Source: an uncultured Thalassolituus sp. (lineage in GTDB: Bacteria; Pseudomonadota; Gammaproteobacteria; Pseudomonadales; Oceanobacteraceae). Taken from it: a stretch of DNA of 64,000 nt. The translations under genes and the position numbers were made by a program. Positions within the stretch are counted from its first letter, which is position 1, and the number at the start of each line of letters is the position of its first letter. The notes under the pieces are model-generated. The model was not told the DNA's origin. It did no database searches and saw only the letters and a program-made list of their open reading frames with translations. The stretch is from assembly GCA_913061435.1 (NCBI GenBank), contig CAJXUK010000008.1, positions 32,375 through 96,374 of the forward strand, read 5' to 3'. Below, in pieces: positions 52,453 to 59,637 of the stretch.

Positions 52453-53592
52453 TTAATCGCCGTCGGTAAAATTCAAACCCAGCTCAGCCCCTAAAGCATC
52501 GGGTAGCTCACGCTTGAAATTACCGTCTAATGAAGAAGAAAAGCTCTTAAAGTTGGTTGTATTTTTATCGCTAATCGATTGCTTAAAAAATTCCATATTC
52601 TCTTTAAGGGTGTTTATATTGGCGTCATACCCATTATCCATCATCTGGTAGAGAGAAAGACTGGTTTTGTCAGTACCTGCTAAGAATTCTTGCAAGCTCG
52701 TTTGCGTATGCTCAAGGGCTTGCCAAACCGAGTTAGAAAGCTGGGCAGATTGGGTCGTAATATTGCGCTTGCTTAAAAAATCTAAATGCTGCTGTGTGCT
52801 CACGACTAAGCGCGTAAACGCAGGAGTACCCGTGCCATCAATATCATTACTTTCTGTGAAGGTACTTTCTAATTGTTTATTCACTAATAAACCGCGATAG
52901 CCAATGCCGGTTTCACGATAATCTTTGTGCCATGCGTTATTAATAATGGCTACGCGACGATTTAGCTCGTTTGCTTGGCCAGTTAGAATGTCGCATTTAC
53001 GCGGAGTATTTTGATATTCAGAAGTGATATCGGCTGTTAATTGAGATTGGTATTGAGAGCCAGAACCACTGGTCTCAAATAACAAAACTTCCAGCGCTAA
53101 TAAACCGACTTTATTAAAACTTTTTGTAGAAAAAACAGCTGAATTGATGTCGTAATTATCCGCCAGCAGCGTTGCAATATCAGAGCGCACCGTGGAGGTA
53201 GAGTCATTTCCGCGTTGGCGATAAGAATCGATATACCAAAATGCCTCGGCGGTTAAAAAATCTGGGCTTGTCAGCGGCCCTAATAAATACGGCGATAACT
53301 TAAACCAAGCATTATTGGTGGTTATCCACTGGGCTTGTAATGCTAGGAGGTCATTTTCAGCTTTAGTTGTAGAGTCGCAAAAAGACGCGGTTAAATTGAA
53401 CAGTGTGTCTGTTTCTTGCAAAAAAGAATCCAACGCAGGGGTCACGGTGTTATCAACAATCTCTGCAATGGCAATATCGATTTCAGTTTTGGCTGTTGTG
53501 CTGCTAGACGAAGTTTCTGTATAACAAGCCGTTAGTAACGACGTGATACACAACAGACTTAATGTTTGTGCTAAAGATAATAAAGTTTTCAT
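52453..53592 (-). CDS. Imelysin-like lipoprotein (second type, His of GxHxxE lost)
   Basis: The leader MKTLLSLAQTLSLLCITSLLTACYTETSSSS ends in a lipobox (LLTAC). The mature protein is helical and imelysin-like (SKRNITTQSAQLSNSVWQALEHTQTSLQEFLAGTDKTSLSLYQMMDNGYD). In place of GxHxxE it reads GLLALEVLLFETSG, so the His is replaced by Leu, which I expect for the shorter lipoprotein paralogue in imelysin operons of Pseudomonas. It is the last gene of the block: imelysin, di-heme oxidoreductase, DUF1513, this gene. Its own start follows a 77-base gap with 16-bp repeats. Confidence 0.85.
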   Translation of the reverse strand: MKTLLSLAQTLSLLCITSLLTACYTETSSSSTTAKTEIDIAIAEIVDNTVTPALDSFLQETDTLFNLTASFCDSTTKAENDLLALQAQWITTNNAWFKLSPYLLGPLTSPDFLTAEAFWYIDSYRQRGNDSTSTVRSDIATLLADNYDINSAVFSTKSFNKVGLLALEVLLFETSGSGSQYQSQLTADITSEYQNTPRKCDILTGQANELNRRVAIINNAWHKDYRETGIGYRGLLVNKQLESTFTESNDIDGTGTPAFTRLVVSTQQHLDFLSKRNITTQSAQLSNSVWQALEHTQTSLQEFLAGTDKTSLSLYQMMDNGYDANINTLKENMEFFKQSISDKNTTNFKSFSSSLDGNFKRELPDALGAELGLNFTDGD

Positions 53593-53604
53593 GGCGATAC
53601 TCTT

Positions 53605-53651
53605 TGTGTAAATGAGCTGTTGTGTAAATGAGCTGTTTCTAAATGAACTGT
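53605..53651. repeat. 16-bp tandem repeat, about three copies
   Basis: TGTGTAAATGAGCTGT occurs at 53605-53620 and 53621-53636, and a diverged copy (TTCTAAATGAACTGT) at 53637-53651. It lies between the DUF1513 gene and the second imelysin gene, in the leader of the latter. Confidence 0.88.
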
Positions 53652-53669
53652 TAAAGGTTATGTACTAAT

Positions 53670-54863
53670 TTATGCATTAACAGGTGGTTTTTTAGAAAGC
53701 CTCGTAGATAGCATATGGTTATCCCAGCTCACATTTTGAAACGCCAGTCGTTTATCAACATTTTCTTGCAGCGTGCGTGAATTAATTTGGCGAATTTTAC
53801 CTGCTGAGTTCGATAAAACAAAAGACTGATTATCTTGGCTCACCGCTAACCCGCACACATCATGAAAGGCGTGATAACCCTGCAGGGAAAGATCGTCTAA
53901 ATGCCAAAATAGCGCCAAATCACCTTTGGGGCTGGTAAAGGCAGCGATACGAGACGCACTATTAATCGCCACGCTGCCCATATAATCATGCAACTGATGG
54001 GTTAAGTTTTTAGGGGCGTTTAATACTTGAATGTCTTGGCCGGGCTTTTGAATAGCCGCCAACGGCGTGAGTGCGTCGTTATCCATAGCTTTGCGCTGAA
54101 CCTGTAAGCCCATGGCAACAGTGCCATCGGTGGCCACATCAATATGGCGAATACTGGCCTTGGCTTCGGGAACCGTATGCTCGCTAATAAGTTCACCGTT
54201 GCGGCTATCAATATAGGTGAGCGTTGAGCGCATCGTATCGAGGTTTAATACCTTTCGACCAGAATCAGGGTGGGTTAATAAGCCGCCATTGGCGATGACA
54301 AGTGTTTGTCCGTCTGGCATTAGTTTGACTTCGTGAGGGCCAATCCCATAGCTACTAAATTCGGTCACTTGCTCTAAAGTATTGGCATCACGCACGGTGA
54401 TTTTACCTTCACCGGTGCTGATCGATGACTCGGTGCAATACAGCCATTGGCCATCGGCGCTGTAACAACCGTGACCTTGCATGTAGCGATCGTTAAGGCT
54501 GTGAAAGCGGCCATCGATTTCACCGGATTCGGTATTTAAACGAATACCATGAGTGCCAGGGCGGCGAGAGAACATCACCACTTGCTCGGGTTTTGCTGGG
54601 TTTTGGCATAAGCCATGGCCACGAAACACAGAGAGTTGTTGCGCGCTGGATTCTGCATTGGGGTTCACCCAGCCCAAGCTATAAGTATCTTTGTGGCGAC
54701 CTTGGGCCGATAGCCATAATTCTTGGTTAGCGCTCGCGTTGTTAGACCTGTTATACCGTGCAATGCCGGCTGCACCCGCACCTAAACCGAGCACACCAGA
54801 AGCGAATAACGTTTTAGTTGTTAAGACTTTATTAAAGGTACGGCGGGATATTTTTTTATTCAT
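53670..54863 (-). CDS. DUF1513 domain protein, Tat-exported beta-propeller-like
   Basis: The N-terminus MNKKISRRTFNKVLTTKTLFASGVLGLGAGAAG has a twin-arginine motif (SRRTFNK), so the protein is likely folded and exported by Tat. The rest (about 397 residues in all) has repeated beta-strand segments (HGLCQNPAKPEQVVMFSRRPGTHG, GCYSADGQWLYCTESS, GIGPHEVKLMPDGQTLVIANGGLLTHPD, SPKGDLALFWHLDDLSLQGYHAFHDVCG) typical of DUF1513, which is always found in imelysin loci. Function is unknown; a cofactor or metal-binding role is possible. It starts eight bases after the di-heme oxidoreductase stop. Confidence 0.88.
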   Translation of the reverse strand: MNKKISRRTFNKVLTTKTLFASGVLGLGAGAAGIARYNRSNNASANQELWLSAQGRHKDTYSLGWVNPNAESSAQQLSVFRGHGLCQNPAKPEQVVMFSRRPGTHGIRLNTESGEIDGRFHSLNDRYMQGHGCYSADGQWLYCTESSISTGEGKITVRDANTLEQVTEFSSYGIGPHEVKLMPDGQTLVIANGGLLTHPDSGRKVLNLDTMRSTLTYIDSRNGELISEHTVPEAKASIRHIDVATDGTVAMGLQVQRKAMDNDALTPLAAIQKPGQDIQVLNAPKNLTHQLHDYMGSVAINSASRIAAFTSPKGDLALFWHLDDLSLQGYHAFHDVCGLAVSQDNQSFVLSNSAGKIRQINSRTLQENVDKRLAFQNVSWDNHMLSTRLSKKPPVNA

Positions 54864-54871
54864 CTTTTGAC

Positions 54872-56383
54872 CTATAAGGAATTCACAAACTTAAGCAGAC
54901 GTTCCCGGTCTTGTTTGTTTAATTGTATAAAACGGTTTTTGGCGAGTTCGGCTTCTCCGCCGTGCCATAAAATCGCTTCTTCAACCGTGCGTGCACGGCC
55001 ATCGTGTAATAACGTCGACATGCCATTTACTTGCGCTAATAAACCAATGCCCCACAGCGGTGGCGTTCGCCATTCATTGCCGGTGGCTAAAAAGTCTGGG
55101 CGGTTATCAGCCAGCTCTGGCCCCATGTCATGTAATAAAAAGTCGCTATACGGCCAAATTATTTGCTGTGACAAATGCGGAAACTCGCTGCTTTTTTGTG
55201 TGGTGAAACTCGGGTTGTGGCATTGATGACAGCCGCTTTGATAAAACAATTCGCGCCCTGCCAGCACGTCTTTATGCTTGGGTGTGCGTCTGATAACTGG
55301 CGCTAAATTACGATTAAAATTCACTACTAATTTTAATAAATGGTCTGGCAGTTCTACGCCTTCGTCATCATTGCCATTAGGCATATTCAAGCAAGTAGGC
55401 TGCAAATCGGTACAAGGCTGGTGGGGCTCTAGTGAATTGGTAATACCTAAATCGTTAGTAAACGCACCGGCCACAATCATTTCTAATGTCGGCTTATTAG
55501 CTTTTAAACCAAAACGGCCAATTTCAGTACGCTGGGTTTCGACATTCCAAACTTGGTTTGGGCGGCCAGAAATACCATCTTGATTGCCATCGTTTTCATC
55601 GCTGAGTGCTAAAATATCGTCATCGTTAATTAAACTAATTAAGCCCATGCCATGAATCATGGGTGCAACTCTGACACTGAATACGGCACCGTCATTCATG
55701 TCGCCGTAGCCTAAATATTTAAAATCCAACTTAGGAAAACGCAAATTGATTTGGCTTTGGTCGGGGTAGGTGAATACTTTCTCTTGCCAATTAATGTGAA
55801 TATACGCCTCTGGCGCGACATCGTGTTTTAGTACCCCAGGTTTTTGTGAATGCCTAAGTTGATGCGCTAAAGAAATAGATTGGCTTTGAATTTGATCGCC
55901 ATACACAGGGTGTGGAAGATGACCAGATGTTTTCAGTTTTTGAATTTTCTCTACCTCATCGAGTGGTGAAAACTCTGGCAAAATACTTAAACGCACCAAG
56001 GTGCTTGTTAGTGGTGTTTTATTATCGGCGGGAACAAACCCTTTGCCGCCTTTTATGTGGCAGGTTAAACACGTGCGAGCATTATAAATGGGGCCCAAAC
56101 CATCGCGCGCAAAAGTAATGGTGGGTGCTTTTACCCAAGGTTGATTGGCTAGCGCTTTACCCGCGTGAAAATCGGGCCTTTGGTCATTATTGATATTAGC
56201 AGCAGGTAACTGAAAACTGGGAAACGGCTTGTATGAAACACTGCTATCGCCACCGGGATTATTTTCGGCGGCGTTAATGGTAGGCGCTATTAATTCTGTA
56301 GGGTTTGCTCGTTGAGCATCACAAGCGATAAGTAAAAAACTGAGTATAACTGTAATTAATAGAGGCATAATTAATAGCGGCAT
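54872..56383 (-). CDS. Di-heme thiol-oxidoreductase-like protein (DUF1111)
   Basis: This exported protein has two CxxCH heme sites: ARTCLTCHIKGGKG (about 105) and QSGCHQCHNPSF (about 393), with a distal region matching the di-heme oxidoreductase family of imelysin loci (DHOR, COG3488; DUF1111). MPLLITVILSFLLIACDAQR is a lipobox-like leader. The start is uncertain: TTG 56404, ATG 56383 or ATG 56368, because a 15-bp tandem duplication copies MPLLI. None has a clear ribosome-binding site. A 12-bp hairpin lies upstream between the imelysin gene and this one. It may oxidise metal or thiol ligands; unproven. Confidence 0.85.
   Translation of the reverse strand: MPLLIMPLLITVILSFLLIACDAQRANPTELIAPTINAAENNPGGDSSVSYKPFPSFQLPAANINNDQRPDFHAGKALANQPWVKAPTITFARDGLGPIYNARTCLTCHIKGGKGFVPADNKTPLTSTLVRLSILPEFSPLDEVEKIQKLKTSGHLPHPVYGDQIQSQSISLAHQLRHSQKPGVLKHDVAPEAYIHINWQEKVFTYPDQSQINLRFPKLDFKYLGYGDMNDGAVFSVRVAPMIHGMGLISLINDDDILALSDENDGNQDGISGRPNQVWNVETQRTEIGRFGLKANKPTLEMIVAGAFTNDLGITNSLEPHQPCTDLQPTCLNMPNGNDDEGVELPDHLLKLVVNFNRNLAPVIRRTPKHKDVLAGRELFYQSGCHQCHNPSFTTQKSSEFPHLSQQIIWPYSDFLLHDMGPELADNRPDFLATGNEWRTPPLWGIGLLAQVNGMSTLLHDGRARTVEEAILWHGGEAELAKNRFIQLNKQDRERLLKFVNSL
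56354..56383. repeat. 15-bp tandem duplication in the signal peptide region
   Basis: AATTAATAGAGGCAT (56354-56368) is followed at once by AATTAATAGCGGCAT (56369-56383), one mismatch. In the coding frame it repeats Met-Pro-Leu-Leu-Ile and so offers two possible starts for the di-heme gene. Confidence 0.88.
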
Positions 56384-56427
56384 AATAAATGGTTTAAAAC
56401 CCAAATTAATATTGAAAAAATTAAAGC

Positions 56428-56454
56428 AGAAAGCCGAGCAGGGCTCGGCTTTCT
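56428..56454 (-). terminator. Intra-operon hairpin between imelysin and di-heme oxidoreductase genes
   Basis: AGAAAGCCGAGC pairs perfectly with GCTCGGCTTTCT (12 bp, three-base loop), followed on the minus strand by a T-rich stretch after a few bases. It lies between two co-directional genes of one presumed operon, so it may act as a partial terminator or as an mRNA 3'-stabiliser of the imelysin message. Confidence 0.65.
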
Positions 56455-56491
56455 AATTCAATGAAATCCTTTTGATTGAATTAGTAGACTG

Positions 56492-58051
56492 CTAACATTC
56501 ATTTAATGGGTTTTGCGTATCACAAGATGAAGCTTCTTCATCTACAACCGTGCCTAATCCCAGCTTGTCTGCTACGGTTTGCAACAAACGCGCTTGAGAA
56601 TTTAATGAGGTAATTGTTTTTGCAACATCACTCTCGGCTGTTTGGTTGGCTTTCATAATTAATACATCAAATGGCGTGCCTGCACGGGCAGAAGCATCGA
56701 TGGCTTTGTAGTTAGTTTCAGTTAAGTCTAAAGCCGCTTTGGTGTCAGTAACGATACTTGTTAAGCCAATTTCTGTTAGGTAATCATTAATACCGTAGCC
56801 ATCAACTGCCGTATTTCCAGTACTTACTTGGTTAGGAGTTGTTGGATCTAAATCGTGATCATAACCCGCATATTTACCATAGAAGCTGTTCGAAACACCT
56901 TCTGCATTTAACCAAATATCACGGTGAGTATTGTCAGAAAAACAAGAATGTTCATCTTCTTGAGAGTTTGCTGAAAAAGCAATCTGCATACGTTCACCGG
57001 CTAGTTCACTTTCTGATAAGGTACCCATGCCAAACAAGATTTCAGTAATCTTTTTCTTAGCATCGGCTTCGTTGTCAATGGTCGTGAACTGGTCACGGTA
57101 GTTGCCGTCAATGCCGTCAATGCCGTCTTTCCAGCCAGCTTGCACAGCTTCAAGGTCAGCAATTAGTTTATCAACAGCGACTTCTAAAAATTGGTGGCGA
57201 CGATGAGAAAGCTCGGTTGAATCATAAGTTTCACCACTTGCAATACCAGGAATAAAGTCTTCGATAGGACGTTGGCCGCCTGCTGCTAAATTATTCGCAC
57301 CAAATGTTTTAACAGCATTATCTCGGTCATCACCTTTAGTTACGGCAGCACTATTATTTAAATCCTGACCCCACAATAAAAATTCAATGGCATGATAGCC
57401 CGCAATCACATCGTGCTCATCGTCTGCAGTCGCGGTATTGGCCAATAAGTCAGCATCAATAACGATATTAGTATTACCAATAATGTTGTTGGATTGATCA
57501 TTTTGAGCTTGAGTTGCCGTTATAGCACCACCACCGTTAATACCAGCTTGGTTAGCCGTGACACCTACTTGATCATCACCAAAATCAGCCTTTTCGTTAG
57601 GACCAGTTGTAGTACCAGCTATGTTTGTTTCAACATAATCAATCAAGGCTTCACCTAAAGGCCAAGCATTGATATCACCTTCTGGACCATCTTCGCTTGC
57701 ATAATCCGTTGAATCGATTGGGCTGTTACGGAAACGATAAACTTCAGTTTGTCCGTAAGGCTCGCGAGAAACCAACCATGCTTTCTTTGCCGCTTCTAAA
57801 TTTGCTTCAGTAGGATCATTTTTAAACGTAGTTAAAGCGGTTTTTAGTGCTTTAGCTGTTTCTACGGAATCGGTATAGGCTGCATAAGCGATATCAGCGT
57901 TTGTATCTAAAACTAGCTGTGCTTTTTCTATGTTGATCGCAGGAGTCGACGAGTTTGCGTTTGCGTTAGAATCGCTGCTACTGCTGCTTCCACCGCAGGC
58001 AATTAAAAAAGAGGTTGAGGCTATGCAGGCAGCTAGCTTTAAAGATTTCAT
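56492..58051 (-). CDS. Imelysin (IrpA-like) lipoprotein
   Basis: The leader MKSLKLAACIASTSFLIACGGSSSSSDSN ends in LIAC followed by a Gly/Ser-rich linker. The mature protein has the imelysin signature GYHAIEFLLWGQD with the GxHxxE motif, the partner RFRNSPIDSTDYASEDGPEGDINAWPLGEALIDYV, and HRRHQFLEVAVDKLIADLEAVQAGW. It is the larger, canonical imelysin, usually iron-repressed. The start may be GTG 58054 or ATG 58051; AAGGAA is upstream of both. It heads the block of four genes and faces the Fur-box-like site. Confidence 0.9.
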   Translation of the reverse strand: MKSLKLAACIASTSFLIACGGSSSSSDSNANANSSTPAINIEKAQLVLDTNADIAYAAYTDSVETAKALKTALTTFKNDPTEANLEAAKKAWLVSREPYGQTEVYRFRNSPIDSTDYASEDGPEGDINAWPLGEALIDYVETNIAGTTTGPNEKADFGDDQVGVTANQAGINGGGAITATQAQNDQSNNIIGNTNIVIDADLLANTATADDEHDVIAGYHAIEFLLWGQDLNNSAAVTKGDDRDNAVKTFGANNLAAGGQRPIEDFIPGIASGETYDSTELSHRRHQFLEVAVDKLIADLEAVQAGWKDGIDGIDGNYRDQFTTIDNEADAKKKITEILFGMGTLSESELAGERMQIAFSANSQEDEHSCFSDNTHRDIWLNAEGVSNSFYGKYAGYDHDLDPTTPNQVSTGNTAVDGYGINDYLTEIGLTSIVTDTKAALDLTETNYKAIDASARAGTPFDVLIMKANQTAESDVAKTITSLNSQARLLQTVADKLGLGTVVDEEASSCDTQNPLNEC

Positions 58052-58129
58052 CACTTAAGTTCCTTTGTTAATTTTTTACACAAGTAGGACAAAAACCTAC
58101 CCTTAATTACTTTTTCGCATCCTAATGCC

Positions 58130-58174
58130 AATGATAACGATTTGCAATAGCTTTATTAAATGATAATTATTATT
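58130..58174. promoter_or_regulatory. Fur-box-like operators between the divergent iron genes
   Basis: 58160-58173 reads ATGATAATTATTAT, 13 of 14 bases of the core of the Fur consensus (GATAATGATAATCATTATC); over the full 19-mer (58156-58174) the match is 14 of 19. A weaker site ATGATAACGATTTG starts at 58131. They lie in the short gap between the divergent imelysin and di-heme peroxidase genes and could repress both when iron is plentiful. Confidence 0.7.
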
Positions 58175-58259
58175 ATTGCCAATGGGTAAAAAAAGAGTAA
58201 GATGCACATTTTTAGTCCGCTATATCGTTAATTTATCGATAAGCTGGGTAGGTGATTGG

Positions 58260-59579
58260 GTGAATAAAGCCGTGATGAAATTAATTGAATTTGAGCTGTC
58301 GCCGCGTTTTTTAATGACGCTACTCGCAATAACTTGTTTGGCTGGCTGTGGTGGCTCTGGGTCTTCATCTACGCCGGATGATGAAGTGCAACCGCTTCAG
58401 ACTAAGGCAGAGCTTGGCAAGTCCTTGTTTTTTGATAAGAGTCTTTCGTTCGATAGGACCCAATCATGCGCAACCTGTCATAACCCAGAAAAAAGCTTTG
58501 TTGATTCGAGGTCAAATAATTCAACGTTAGGTAGTTTGCCTGCAGCAGGGTCGTTGGGTGATGATCAATCATCGATTGGCGATCGTAATGCACCTACTGC
58601 GGCTTATGCCGCATTTAGCCCTAAATTTTATGAGGGCACACGACCTAGAGCAGCCAGCCAACAAACCAGTGGTATTGGTGACTACCAAGGCTTTTTAGGG
58701 GGTCAGTTTTTGGATGGTCGTGCTGCTAATTTACAAGCTCAGGCGGGTGGGCCACCGCTGAATCCGGTTGAAATGAATATGCCATCAAAAGCCGCGGTGG
58801 TGGATCGCCTGCTAGAGAACTCAGAATACGTGACGGCATTTGAAGACTTTTATGGTGTTGAAATATTCAACGATACAGAAGCCGCTTATGCAGCGATGAC
58901 CGAAAGTATTGCCGCATTCGAAAGCAAAGACAAAGAAACCTTTTATCCGTTTGATTCTAAGTACGATCGTTTTTTAGCGGGCGATTATACCTATTCACCC
59001 ATTTCTAAAGCGAGTTTGGGCAAGGCGCGCTTTTTCTCGTCGGACTTAACCTGTGCGGCATGTCACCAATTGCGTGAGCTGGGTAACAAGGGTGAAGTTT
59101 TTTCCAGTTTTGAATATCACAATATTGGTGTGCCAGTGAATACTAAGTTGCGCGAAGCTAATGGTGTGACCGCTTTGGATAACGGCTTATTCAATAACCC
59201 AGCGGTTAATAAAGATGAAAATCAAAAAGGCAAATTTAAAACCCCCATATTGCGCAATATCGCAGTAACCGCCCCTTACATGCACAACGGTATTTTTAAT
59301 GACTTAGAAACCGTAATTCATTTTTATCAACATGCAAAAGAAAAAGCTCTCAATATAAAAACCGGCGCAGCAATTGAAATTGTGAATAATCCAGAAACGG
59401 GTTTGCCTTGGGGGGATGCAGAAGTGAATCAGAATATCGAACATGACTTACTGGGTGGCAATGATATTAATCTTAATGACGCTGAAGTCGAAGCCATGGT
59501 GTGCTTTCTTATGTCGTTAACCGACGCTCGTTATGAACACTTATTAGACCCTGCAAAAGTTACGAGCTGCGGTTTGTAA
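58260..59579 (+). CDS. Di-heme cytochrome c peroxidase/MauG family protein
   Basis: Two CxxCH heme motifs are seen: QSCATCHNPEKSF and LTCAACHQLREL, with PYMHNGIFNDLETVIHFY near the C-terminus, as in bacterial cytochrome c peroxidases and MauG. A lipobox-like leader (LLAITCLAGCGGSGSSS) suggests a periplasmic lipoprotein. The track start at 58176 lies at the edge of the Fur-box-like site and is unlikely. GTG 58260 (AGGTGA upstream) or ATG 58275 are better. It reduces peroxide or oxidises a partner; here its setting suggests a role in metal or ligand redox during uptake. The FecA-like gene follows 58 bases later. Confidence 0.85.
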   Translation: MNKAVMKLIEFELSPRFLMTLLAITCLAGCGGSGSSSTPDDEVQPLQTKAELGKSLFFDKSLSFDRTQSCATCHNPEKSFVDSRSNNSTLGSLPAAGSLGDDQSSIGDRNAPTAAYAAFSPKFYEGTRPRAASQQTSGIGDYQGFLGGQFLDGRAANLQAQAGGPPLNPVEMNMPSKAAVVDRLLENSEYVTAFEDFYGVEIFNDTEAAYAAMTESIAAFESKDKETFYPFDSKYDRFLAGDYTYSPISKASLGKARFFSSDLTCAACHQLRELGNKGEVFSSFEYHNIGVPVNTKLREANGVTALDNGLFNNPAVNKDENQKGKFKTPILRNIAVTAPYMHNGIFNDLETVIHFYQHAKEKALNIKTGAAIEIVNNPETGLPWGDAEVNQNIEHDLLGGNDINLNDAEVEAMVCFLMSLTDARYEHLLDPAKVTSCGL

Positions 59580-59637
59580 TTGTTAACCTTTGTTTCTTAA
59601 ACATTTTAGAAATTGACACAAAAATGGGATTGCCGTT

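Noticed and set aside
58131-58144. A second independent Fur box
   Set aside because: Only 10 of 14 core bases match; kept as a weak part of one regulatory entry rather than a separate operator.
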